DNA from: Corythucha ciliata
Lineage: Eukaryota > Arthropoda > Insecta > Hemiptera > Tingidae
NCBI GenBank assembly: GCA_038030265.1
Contig: CM075938.1
Location: 56,475,189-56,539,188, forward strand
Direction of reading: 5' to 3'
DNA length: 64,000 nucleotides
Shown: piece by piece, positions 32,869 to 54,900 of the stretch
How positions within the stretch are numbered: the stretch's first letter is position 1
Layout of the letters: each line of letters opens with the position of its first letter
Notes under the pieces: generated by a model
The model's database searches: none
Told to the model about the DNA's origin: nothing
Seen by the model: the letters and a program-made list of their open reading frames with translations, nothing else
Program-made: the position numbers and the translations under genes

Positions 32869-33005
32869 GGGGCTTATTCTATAACTCCGAAGCAATAGCT
32901 TTTTCGAAGTCATATGTTTATTTCATTAATTTCCTTCAAACAAATGAATGAAATTGACACATGGCTGGCGAAAAAAATATTGCTTGTTGTTAGAGAATAG
33001 GCCCG
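32869..33005. mobile_element. 137-bp palindromic element, copy 1, with CAG flanks
   Basis: It runs from GGGGCTTATTCTATAACTCC to TGTTGTTAGAGAATAGGCCCG and is an imperfect palindrome around ATTTCATT. CAG lies on both sides (32866-32868 and 33006-33008). Copy 2 at 33567-33703 is the same element in reverse orientation. Confidence 0.65.
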
Positions 33006-33566
33006 CAGGCCTCGAATCATGTCAGTCACAATCACAATTCCACTTTGATTGGGGTAAAACTGCACCAATGTTAAGTTCTGCTGGTGCTAATCGAGGACGA
33101 AGCACCCTGAGAGCTCGACCATTGCTTTGGGGTAACCCGGCTTGAAGAAGAATGATTTGATTTCATCGGCTGAGAGCTTCAAGGAGCCAACGACCCATTA
33201 TATTCGAGGAGACAATGGGGCAACATAGCCTTATTATGGGATCAACGACATCATACCAGGGTTCTTCTTAGTTTTGGCACCAGCTCAGAATCATACACCT
33301 TTTACAGGAAGTGGTCAACTTGTCAAACAGCTCAACTCTGAAGGCCAATACAAACTACTTGGGCGTTCCTACTTGGGAAGACAGTCCCATGTATGATACA
33401 CAATTCCAGCACGGGCTTATGTTTGTTTTCGTTCACACTGCACTGACCTCAGGCACTTGTCATCCAACGTGAATCGGTCGCGGTCAGGTGTCAGGTTGGC
33501 TGGAGGGCAAATAAACAACTGACGAGTGATCTGATGAGAATTATTTCATCACTGCTTAGTGCTCAG

Positions 33567-33703
33567 GGGGCCTATTCTCTAACAACAAGCAATATTTTTT
33601 TCGCCAGCCATGTGTTTATTTCATTCATTTGTTTGAAGAAAATTAATGAAATAAACATATGACTTCGAAAAAGCTATTGCTTCGGAGTTAGAGAATAAGC
33701 CCC
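33567..33703. mobile_element. 137-bp palindromic element, copy 2, reverse orientation
   Basis: GGGGCCTATTCTCTAACAAC at the left and TTCGGAGTTAGAGAATAAGC CCC at the right are the reverse complement of copy 1, 562 bases away. CAG flanks both ends again (33564-33566 and 33704-33706). The two copies could also pair with each other and fold out the DNA between them. Confidence 0.65.
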
Positions 33704-34439
33704 CAGTTTTTGTCGTTATGGTGACATGGTGAAGGAGGGTACGGGGGTCGTTTGCCCACCGCGACCGATTCCCCAGTTCACTCCGAGCATTGTGAACGTA
33801 AACAAACAAAAGCCTATGCTGGAATTTTATTTCTTCTCACGTGGGACAGCGTGTTCCGGCGTCACGTTCGAGTAGCATGCATTGACCTTCAGTCCAATAT
33901 TTGAAAATAATAATTCTATTATTGCCGCAACCAATAAGTGAGTTTTTGTATCCGCTTCGCTTTACACTAAAAAGAAAGCTAACGCATAGGTTATGAAAAT
34001 TTTAATTGGCTTGACGATGTTTCCATCCGAAGTACGTTAAAACTCGCTTAATATGACAAAATGTACGGTTCAATTGAACATAAGCCTTGAGTCTAATGAA
34101 GTTTGAGATCCCTAGAGCTGGATTCTTTCGGCCGAATGGCAAATATCTACCCATGAGGTTCAAATCAACGCATTCCTCCTCGAACTCCTTCAATATTCCC
34201 GTAATGTAAAGGTGAACAGTATACTTACTCGGTAGTAGTAGGATGCATCTCTGCCTTGATTTTCTCGACAATTTCGCGTAATTTGATACACTAAAAACTA
34301 ATTACACAAACAGACAAAGATCAGCCTCTCCAAAGACGGAGGGTCGAGTCGACCCAACCAAAACCCAAAATTCCAGCGGGATATACCGATACCGCGGAAA
34401 ACTCTGTGAATTACAGAAAGCCTGGGGGCGCCCCTTTGA
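33704..34439. other. Intergenic stretch without recognised features
   Basis: No exon or transposon end was found. A minus-strand frame of 89 codons at 34002-34271 shows no family motif. Confidence 0.4.
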
Positions 34440-34520
34440 TTTCGACTCACCCAAACTCATCAGCCAATGAGAAACCTCCACGCTGCGCTATCGCCTCGCT
34501 TGTCAGTTCTCAGTTGTCAA
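34440..34520 (+). promoter_or_regulatory. Probable plus-strand promoter (CCAAT box, TCAGT initiators)
   Basis: AGCCAATGAG at 34460-34469 is a CCAAT box. TGTCAGTTCTCAGTTGTCAA at 34501-34520 contains two arthropod initiator-like TCAGT/TCAGTT elements about 40 bases downstream. The local sequence is GC-richer than both sides. A short open reading start with a strong donor follows at 34742. The strand and function are inferred. Confidence 0.4.
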
Positions 34521-34756
34521 GTCGTCAGGTGCGTGGCTCGGGGCTCGGGGTAGCCACACAGTTTGTCCGGGCCTTCGCGTGTTAAATCACTTTACGTTTA
34601 TTTCCAACTCCAAAAGTTCTGATTTTTAATTGAAACGGTCGTGCTTAATCTGGGCGTGTCGGAAGTGTATTAAATTAAAATTTAACGATCCAAAAGACGA
34701 CGGTGTTCCGGGTGCCCGAGTTTTGTGAAAGAATAAAAATTATGCTGCGGTGCTGG
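34510..34756 (+). CDS. Candidate first exon of an unidentified plus-strand gene (mostly 5' UTR, five codons)
   Basis: Downstream of the promoter-like sequence, ATG at 34742 opens MLRCW and is followed directly by GTGAGTGAGC, a near-consensus splice donor at 34757. The preceding 230 bases would be 5' UTR. No following exon with a recognisable product was found on the plus strand up to 40 kb, so the downstream intron may be long and may run antisense to Misshapen. A second donor-like site (CAGGTGCGTGG) at 34526 leaves the exon structure open. It could equally be a non-coding RNA exon. Confidence 0.3.
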
Positions 34757-35209
34757 GTGAGTGAGCAGTTCATAAGAGCATTATTCAATAGCTCGCCTTC
34801 CACCTATATGCTACTGCAGGAATATTTTTACACTTGATAAGATTGCTGCTGGCCAGGTGACCACGAATGGTGAAGAAAATTACAAAATTAGGAAATTAGT
34901 CGGAATGATGTCATCCGATGTCGCTTGTTCTAGGGTTTTGAGTAATCTAGGGCGAGCGAAATTTTAACTTAACGCCTTGGTTTCTCACCCTGTCGTTTCT
35001 GTCAAGTTCGAACCGCTCTCTGCACCAAGCAGCTTTGTCATGAACCCCCCCCCCCCCATTTAACATATCTTTCCATTGCGTTTAGGACGATTTCACACTT
35101 GAGATACCTGTCTCCGATTCCCGTACTGAGGATTCTAAAAATCCTGTACGTCTAGCGCGCTCCTTCACATTCACTATCGGAATAAACGAATAAAGTGTGA
35201 AGAGCAAGT

Positions 35210-35740
35210 CAGTGGCGTAGCGTATGGGGGAAGGCGGTAGGGCGGCCCGCCCCGGGCATCACTTGAAATGGGGCATCAGCCGGCTGAGGCTTTTATTTAT
35301 TTTTAACGTGAATAAGTTAAAGAACCGAGCACAGTTGGGATAAATATTGACTCCTTTTGCCCACCACCGGTACAAAACACTCCACATCTATTCAACTGCC
35401 CAGTCCCCATAGTTGCTTGGTGCTCCGTGAAAGAAATCGTGCCTTCAGGTCTACCGAGAGGCACGAAAACCGCACAAAATGGTCCATTGCAGACCAGGGC
35501 ACCCCCAAGAGCTATCTATAACAGTATAACGACTGTTAGTTGGCAGGAGGAGGCGTAAAAACTACAATGATGTTGACCGCAAGCTGAGTCTTGAGCGATG
35601 CCATGGCTCTCTTTTGGAGGCAAAACAGTTTAATGACTGGCCAGAGCGTGCCAGGGGCTGCGTGATGTTGCATCCCACACCCGGTCAGTGTTCCGTGGTG
35701 TACTCGATGCGGGAATCGTATACCGGTATCTTTAGTTACA
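35210..35740 (+). mobile_element. CAGTGGCGTAG element, copy 2 (hAT-like end), plus orientation
   Basis: It starts CAGTGGCGTAGCGTATGGGG and matches copy 1 (31830-32329, reverse orientation) over about 500 bases, including GGCCCGCCCCGGGCATCA, AATGGTCCATTGCAGACCAG and GGCGTAAAAACTACAATGA. The right boundary is approximate because no matching terminal repeat was found. A related terminus, CAGTGGCGTAGGAACAGGG, occurs again at 35966. The 92-codon frame at 35614-35892 overlaps it and is not supported. Confidence 0.6.
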
Positions 35741-35965
35741 GAACGCCCTTAGAGTTCTCACCCTTGGTCTTATTTGTGCTGTGTACCCTTCCGATCCAAA
35801 CGACCCAATCAGACAGTATATATATAGGAGACGTTTACCAATACTGGTACCTTTCCTGGTGGGTGTGTACGCGCTTAAGAACTTTTCCGTGACACCCTCC
35901 CAACTTTACATAATGGTATCAGAACCGATTAACCGAACCCTAACTCCTTCAGGGGTGATCACTTC

Positions 35966-36050
35966 CAGTGGCGTAGGAACAGGGATACAATATACCCCCC
36001 TTCCCCATGATTTGGACCGGGGTCAGGTACAGGCTATGCATTTGTAACCC
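35966..36050 (+). mobile_element. Solo CAGTGGCGTAG terminus
   Basis: CAGTGGCGTAGGAACAGGGA resembles the left ends at 35210 and (reversed) 32329. No partner end was found. It is probably a truncated relative. Confidence 0.35.
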
Positions 36051-36879
36051 CCTGATTTCGGCTGACAGAGAATCTTTTGAAGCCTTTTTCCCTTGTTTAA
36101 AACACAAATATTATTTTGTTTTTCTCCTGTTCCTCCCTTTCGTCATAGTTCCCGAGCTTAGTAAGCCCAAAATACCACAGGCTACTCGGGAAATAAATTG
36201 GGAATTTGTCCGCTGAATCTGGTTGATGGACAATTATAGCTAGCACTCACCCAGATCGTATTTTTCGTCGTAAAAACATGAAATATTAACTTCAAGTTGA
36301 CCAATTGGTCGCTCAACTACTAGCTTAAGTCGTAAGCGATGGAAAGCCCTCCACATACATCCATAAATAAAATTTTGCCCAAATTTAGTTGCATGTTAGG
36401 CTAGGGTTACTATGCATGCGATTTCTGACAAATGTGTTTTGACGAATTTGCTCAAACAAACAAACGTCTGGTTTTCAATGAAAGTGGTTACTATGGCAGA
36501 GAAAACCTCGTCAGAATACGTACGGGGGGCAAACTCGCCAGAACAAATTTTTTGTCAGAAATCGCAGGCATAGTATCCGAAGTCTTAGCCATAGCAACGC
36601 AAGTTGTGACCAGTGCACCCCCCCCCCCATTTCAAGACGTTCGTATACCACTGATCACTTCGTGGCAACCATTGTAATTGTGATAGGATAGCACGTATTG
36701 AAATTATAACGCCCCCTCGTACTTGAGCCTCAGGGCCAGCATAGTACGAACGGTAGGGAAGGGGATCCCGAAAGTTGTTGTGGATTTTTCATGAAACAAA
36801 CTCCAATTACGCCCCCAGGAAACGGATGTTTTGGACACCAAAAACGTCAGCAACTAACGTGAAATTTGGACTTTAGGCT
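36051..36879. other. Intergenic stretch without recognised features
   Basis: Nothing can be supported here beyond an 11-base C run at 36618-36628. Confidence 0.45.
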
Positions 36880-37480
36880 CCGAGATGAACAAAAATTGTC
36901 TATTTGAAAGAGTCAATCCCGGGATTTTGTTTTGATTTTTCATTTTTAAACGAGAAAGGAAGGGGAACCCCAAATTGGAGTTTGAACGAGCTGAATCCTC
37001 AAATGTTTGGGCTCAGGACGTGCCCAGAAGTTTGGCCTTTTGAAAGTCGAGGCAAACTCGCGATTTTTTTTTTTCAAACCGTTCAGATTGGGGTTTGAGT
37101 TGCCGAAACTTATGGAATTCGGCTTTTTTGGGCGAGACAAGCTTCAAACTTGGTTTTTTGAAAGGTTATAACCACGAAATAGTTTTTTTCTAACGAGCAG
37201 TATCACGAGAAATTATTTGTTTTGTTGAAAGAGTCCAACCCAATGGAAGATTGAACGGGCCAAACCCACAAGAGTTCCAAAATTAGGCTTTTTGAAAGAT
37301 ACAAGCACACAAAATTTGGTTTTCGAAGAAGCAAACCCAGTAAATTTGATTTCTGTTCGAGCCAAATCCGCGCACTTTATTTCTGGAAAATCCCATTCCG
37401 CGAATGGTTTTTGAATGAGCCGTTTCTGGACATTGCAGTTTTCTGCCGCAAAATTAGCAGCTTCTGGGTTAAATAATGTG
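36880..37480 (-). repeat. ~33-bp repeat array in reverse orientation
   Basis: On the minus strand the units are AATTTCGTGGTTATAACCTT, CAAATTTACTGGGTTTGCTTC, CCAAATTTTGTGTGCTTGTA and AAAGTGCGCGGATTTGGCTCG. One minus-strand frame stays open through five units and shows 11-residue peptide repeats: TEIKFTGFASS, KTKFCVLVSFK, KPNFGTLVGLA and RSIFHWVGLFQ. The family matches the plus-oriented array at 30715. Confidence 0.65.
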
Positions 37481-39162
37481 AATCTGATGGGGGGGGGATG
37501 TATTTCCATAGTAATGGTGTGAGTGGTTGGTGGGGAATTTTTAAAATCGGTGCACCCTTTTTGTCCCTAACTGGCTGCGCTCTTGGTAAGAACCCCTTGA
37601 TGGGCTCTTCTGATCTGAATTTAATCTTAATTTTAAGATTTCTCGTTTCGGGAAACCTCAAATTTCGTGGTTTTATCAATGTTCAAATGTTGATCATTCT
37701 TGGCAAAAGTTGTCCAAGGATTAACTGGGCTGATTTTTGCTCATAGTGTTTCGTTTTTAGGCGTGGTTTATGAGTCTTTTGGACACTGCTCAATTGTCCC
37801 GGATACCGTGCCAAAGAAGTCAAAAGATGGGGTGGGGAGACGAGAGAGGTTGAACGCGCTGATTTTTGGGATCCCTATGTGTCCAAAACTCGGCAAATTG
37901 TTTAATGCTGGTGTTTTGTCTTTTCTTGTTCTCACTTTTCCGGCATTCGGGTTTCCATTTTTTTTTAGAGCATTTCTTTCTGAAAATGCACTATTTTAAT
38001 ATTTTCACATCGAAGATTGAAAGCCATACTACCTTATAAAACAGTCCCGAAACAGTTAACCTGTCTTTTAGGCCCGATAAATTGAGTGTCTGCCTTGGAG
38101 CTGAAGGACTTTGGTTTAGTTTTAGGACTTTTAGGGGCCAAATTATAACTCCCACGCAATTGGTTCCAAACAGCCCTGAGTCTAGTGGCTGTCGCCTCCG
38201 CTCGATCGCGATTTTCGGGATCTTTCAAATCCGGTGATTTGTCATTTTCCCGATTTTGTTTTTGCCCGAAGACCTCGATTTGATGTCTTCAAAAAATTAT
38301 CAATATTCCGAAAATTGTCGAAAGGCCATCAGGGACAGAAACAAAAGAATTATAGGGCTTGCTTCGCGTAGCCAGAGTGCTTTCATGTTCCGTACCTTCC
38401 TTACTGCGACTGCATCGCGTAACGGAATATTTTCACCCTTCCCCCACTAAGAAGACTGTCACGATGCTAAAAAAAGTTGGGGCATGACAGTGACGGGTTG
38501 AATTATTAATAACACCCGTCACGTAAATTGGACTTTTGGACATTTCCGACAACCAAGGTGATACCGCCTCCCAGCATTGTGTAAATGAACACACGGCCTC
38601 TTAGTCTTAGTTTCTACCCATTAAAACGAGATGAAACGCGTGGTGTGGGAACGGAGGAGTAAACGGCTGAAACCCTGTATGGGTGGAGAGGATGCTCGTA
38701 GCATGAATTAACGTTTCATCGATTTCTCTGTCTACCTTACCCTTTGACGAACTCAAATCAAGACTCTCGTAGGATAAAACGAATTTTGTAGGGTTAAAAT
38801 TCAGGTGAATTGTCCAGAAAAATTATAACTCTAGCGACAGAAAGGACATGCCCTGAAGCTCGCTTAATTAGTCCGTCAGAAAATTCATGTCGATTGTGCT
38901 GTCACCCGTTGACCTATTTTTGGTTATTCTTTTTTTAAATAAAAGAATGACAACTTCTGTTTCAATTTAGTAATTAAGTGGCGACAGAACCTCACAACGC
39001 CCGAGTGCCCGCGTCACAAATAACACTTAACATTCGCTAGATAGGAATGCCAAATATTGTCACCTAAAAAAAGGCCACTTGCGTCAACATTGGAAACCAT
39101 AACATTCCAAGAAAAAAACTGTGGGAAAAAGGGCGAGAGATTCCTATACATAAGACTTTTTT
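37481..39162. other. Intergenic stretch without recognised features
   Basis: I see no exon, RNA gene or transposon end. A G8 run lies at 37490. Open frames at 37498-37999 and 38256-38450 have no motifs; 37700-37999 has a hydrophobic but low-complexity translation. Confidence 0.45.
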
Positions 39163-40532
39163 TTTATTGATGATTATGTATAAAAAGCAACAACATAATA
39201 ATAATGACTACAAAGTTGGGTGATTAAAAAATCGTATAAAAAATAGTCCAGAACGCAAAAAAACTAATTAATTACTGTACTGAAACGCAAAAAAAAGACC
39301 GAAGTATCGTAATTCCCTTACAAAAAAAAAAGCTTAGCCTCGTACGTCACCTTTCCATCACATTACATTTGAATCTCAAACTCCCCCTCCTACCCTTCCC
39401 ACCGATTATCAACCTGATTGTTGAGCAAAAATAGTAGGTAATAGCTGAAAACAAAGAAATCGAATTTTAATGGATTGGCGCAGATAAAAAGGAACACTCA
39501 CTCTGCGCAACGAACCATAAGTTTGACCACGTAACGATTTTTTATGGGAGGGGGGTGAAATAAAACAACTAATTACAATAACAGCGAAATATAAATTTAA
39601 AAAGTAGATTAAATTTACAAACAATATTTATTTACAAAACTAAAATTCATTTATATTTTGACCCTATAAATACAATGAGGGTGATTTATTTATCCTTTTT
39701 TAAGACTAAATTCGATTAAATAAAAATTGACTAAATGAGTTCGTAAAATAAAAATGTTAAAAAAAGCACGCGCCCCTGTTTTGACCCCCCTTTTTTTAAA
39801 GACAAGAACAAAGCAATAAGGACAGCAGGGATACGAAATAAACATGTTTTCCTAGTCTAGTGCATTTTAAAACCAGTAAAAAAGAGGGTGGAAGGGAATT
39901 TTTTCTTAATATCAGTCAATCGCTCATTCAAGAAGGAATGACTGTCATTTAGACAGTTTCAGTCATTGTACCAAAAAAGGCACGGCGGACAAATCCGCAG
40001 AGTAATTTAGGTGCGGAGGATGTGTTTTGAAGAGGAAGAATATCACATTCACACGGGGGGAGGGGGGATATGAAATAAAGCTCTACGTGCCGAAAAAGGG
40101 GAACTTTTTGTAATAATTTTTAATTCTAATAAGAAAAAGAAAATTTGGCACTTCGAAAATGAGAAGAGGGAATTCTTAACAAAAACTTTTTTCTAGTGAA
40201 CAAAGTCTTGTAAAAAAAAAAAAAAAAAAAGTAGATTTTTGCTCGGGTGATGCTTTGCACAAGTGTCCGTGAGTAGAAAAACCATTTTGAACTTCAAAGA
40301 CAAACAGACAAATTTCGTTCATTAAAATGCAAACTCTAAAAAAAACAACCAATGCGTGTTCCAGTCTCCCTTTACCAGGCCCCACCATCACAATCACCAG
40401 ATTCGGTTTTCCGGCTCAAAATGGAGACTGGACAGCAGTTCGGTGGACTTTCACTATCATTTGGTGGGCCACCCTCCCGTTGGGAAGAGGAAGGGGGAGT
40501 CCACAAAAAGTTTGACCTACCTGAGGGCGAAA
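39163..40532 (-). other. Probable 3' UTR and terminator region of the Misshapen gene
   Basis: This AT-rich, transposon-free stretch lies directly downstream of the Misshapen stop codon. AATAAA signals on the minus strand occur at 39685-39690, 39627-39632 and 39163-39168, so the mRNA could end at about 0.85-1.37 kb after the stop. An A20-class run at 40212-40230 lies within it. The exact cleavage site cannot be read from sequence. Confidence 0.5.
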
Positions 40533-51499
<10,967 letters not shown>

Positions 51500-51969
51500 C
51501 TTGAAAAATTCTTCGATAGTTTTTTGTAACAAAGGAGAAAAATTTGATCCACTTCGAAACAAAAAAAGCTTAGCACTTCGCTTTCACTTTTCCGTCTACT
51601 TCATTACTTGGCTACTTCCTATCAAATCGCCCCGATCCTTTAGAAAGACACAAATTCAACTATCCGCTTATCGGAAACATATTTTCAATCCGGTTCGACC
51701 AATGGGAAGAAAGCCATAATACCGTACATTAAACACTTCCCGAAGAAAACTACTCGAGAACAAAAAAAAAAATCCCGAGGCCCACACCTACTTATCACAC
51801 TGAACGTCGCCGTGACGTCATGAACTAGATCCCCACCGTTTACAGCTAAGGAGGAGGGAGAGCTATACCTGGGGAAAGCAAATTCGGACTGTAACAACTA
51901 CGGGGGAATGACGGAGAAAAAAAATAACTCTTGTTTTTAAAAAAGTCGTAACAATTTTTTAAAACTTTT
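51500..51969 (-). promoter_or_regulatory. Short RpS8-Misshapen spacer, presumed Misshapen promoter/5' UTR
   Basis: Only about 470 bases separate the RpS8 poly(A) signal from the Misshapen start codon on the same strand. The Misshapen promoter must therefore lie here, inside RpS8 transcription, or in upstream non-coding exons. No TATA box is evident. The start at 51499 is chosen because MAHNLAPTVNCSLDDIDLNA matches the family's N-terminus. Confidence 0.35.
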
Positions 51970-51975
51970 TTTATT
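51970..51975 (-). terminator. RpS8 polyadenylation signal
   Basis: AATAAA on the minus strand lies 21 bases after the RpS8 stop codon. Another AATAAA overlaps the stop codon itself (GGCAAATAAACG). This one is at a more usual distance for a compact ribosomal-protein 3' UTR. Confidence 0.6.
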
Positions 51976-51995
51976 ACGACAATGAAACAGAACGT

Positions 51996-54900
51996 TTATT
52001 TGCCTTTTTTAGCTTTTATTTTTCTAAGGTAGAACTCGAGTTCTTTTCCTTCCAAAATGTAGCCATCGGCTCTTCCACACTGTCCCGGTCTGCTGGAAAT
52101 AGAAGCTAAAAAGAGAAAACACAAAATTAGCTATACGAGGGATATAAAAGAAAAAAAAAAGTTTTTACCTAGGACTCTAGCAGTCTGGAATTGTTCCTCA
52201 AGCGCTGGCTCCACTTTAGCGAACTTCTGCCTAGCCTTGTACTTCTTTTCAACCTTTTTCGATCGTTTCTTGTGAAGAACAGCTTCTTCCGCTTCGGTCT
52301 TGAAAATAAAAGGAAAAACCATCATTATTGGGCGTTGCTTTTGGGTTAGGGCATGGAAGCGTGTGCCTGAAAGTCAGGAGCGGTTTTCAGATAGAAAATC
52401 ATTTTCGTTTTCACTTTCAAACTGGAATAAAAGGCTCAATTCCTCTTGGAGGAAAGGAGTTTTCCATAATCAAATGACACGCGGTTTCATCACCAAACCG
52501 GATTCAACTCAATTTGACTAGAACTCAGACCCCTAAGGGGCATCATCATCAGTGAAAAGTGCAGCTAACTAGGGCAGTCATGAGCGTCGACTATAGGACA
52601 ACTCATGGGGGGAAGGGGTTTACCCATACATAGAAATAGGTGGCAAACATCACCGAAAAGAAAGCTTGAATGTATCTAAACGAATTAGAATGAAGGAAAA
52701 TGCCGCTGGACCCTCCAGAAAATAGCCATCAGGCCCGTCCACTCACAAGAACCTTGATTGACAAAACAGGACTGAAGACCTGAGCCCTCATCAGCCCAGT
52801 ATTTCAACCGAAAGCTCAATATCGTATCTTCCCCTTTCGCCAAGCGGTTCTCGTCAGCTTCGATGAGTTAAGTTCTTTCTGACAGTGGCGGCAAACACAA
52901 AAGGGGGCGGTAACTGACCCAGCCTCACTAAAGACCTGGGGCCTCAGTAAGAGTGGCCGGGAAAAATTCACGTGAGGTGGTTGCTATGGCGAGATAGTAT
53001 TATTCCTGGGGCCTTATTCCGAACGGCCGGGAAAAAATGAAAATGTCAAATTTTAAATTATCCTTGAAAATAAAGGGGGTCACCCCCCAGCAACATTTCA
53101 AAATCTCCAACAATAACTGAGAAAAGTGGCTGATCCACTTGGTGTGGTGACCCAATAATTGAAAGATGCACACTCAACCTAAATCTTTGGAAATAATAAA
53201 GTTTTATTTGGCATGCATTTAGTGTAGAACTGCGAGGCACGCCAAACAGGCGAAAAATAGGCTATTTTTGGGGACACTTTCAAGCTCACTTTTCAGGTAT
53301 GATGATTGCAGCGTCGCAAGTTCGTAAAGGCCGCCCCCCCAACCCAATTAAAATGTTAAACCGTTAGTATGTACTCGAATCTGAACGTTAATGCAACTTC
53401 TCAGGGCCTTTTACAGCGCAAAAACAACTGTAAATTTTAGCACCCCACGCACAAGCTAAAAATGCCCCCTAAAAACTCCAATTATTCCCATTTTTTTTCA
53501 CTCGATCGAAAATAGTCCAACAGGGAATCATTAGTTTTCGGTTAATTCAAATTTACTACCGCTCCAGACATGTTCTCCGACTTACAAAACAATATGATGA
53601 TATCGCAACCGTTAATACTTCTTCCCACGGCTTCATACAGAGCGTGTACTGTAGGCTAAAGTACACGTTAGCCCCCCCCCCTCACCACCAACAGTTCATA
53701 AGCTCTAAAAAACTTAACGGAATAGAGCTAAAGTTCCACAACGAGTACTAATGATAGCCCTAATTTGACTACCATTTTGGCACTCCCGAGCCACATTGTC
53801 TGCTTCTGAAAAAATAACAGCAATTATTGACCCAGTATGAGGCATGGCATGTTAAAAAACAAAACCTTATATTCAAATGCTCCAGGACCCCCATTACACA
53901 ATTAGGTGCAATGGGAAGGGCTGTTGGCGCCTGTCCCTTGGCACCATCGAGCCCCCCTAATAATTTCGCAATATTGAAGATGAGTTTCTGTTCGAAGCGT
54001 CCTTCGCCTTATTTAAAGTAACCGAAGGCCTATAAGAGATATGTCAATGGAAGCCCTCAGAGTAACTATGACAAGCATCACACGCTTTCGATGAAATGAC
54101 TAAAACAGTCATACGATTCGTAAGCTCAAGTTTTCTTGTTTTACATTCATCATAGGGCTCCAAAAGGTCCGTTCGGGTCATATCATCACTAAGGTGAATA
54201 ATCTATAATCGGCCCTGGCGCCCACCAGCCAGGTTTGACGACTGGCGCCCAGAAGAGAAAAAAAGGGTCACCTACAGTTGACGTTACGGAGCGGGGGGGG
54301 GGGGCAAGTGAGCGAAAGAGTTGCTTACCAATTTAGCGTTCTTCTTACGACCCAAAGGTAGAACATAGTGGGCCTCGTACCACTGACGGAATGGCGTGGC
54401 GTCGATGACCACGATAGCGTTCTTCACTAGAGTTTTCGTACGAACAAGTTCATTGTTGGACGCGTTGTACACGACGTCAATGATCCTTGTTTTACGAGTA
54501 CAACCTGGAGAAATAACAGAAATGTTAGTTGACGTTTTGGAAATGAAGAAAAGGCGTTCTAATGGGTAGCTTCAGAGCGCTATGGGATGAAATTGATTGT
54601 TTCAACACGGGATTCTCAGCAACGATATGTTTATCATCATTTTGAATAATAGACAATAAGTAAACGAGGTAAAACTTACATTCAGAGCCCCAGGAAAAGT
54701 TGCCGTGGTCAAGACGCAGAGCACGGTATTTCTGGTTGCCTCCCCGAGTTCTGACAACGTGAACTCGTTTGGCCCCAATCTGAGACAAAAAAAAATGTTT
54801 AGAATGCGAAGTTTGGTCGATAGTACAATGTGTGTTTACCTTAGTATTGGCGGCAGGGCGACCTAATTCGTACTTCCTCTTCTTCCTGATCGGTTTACGC

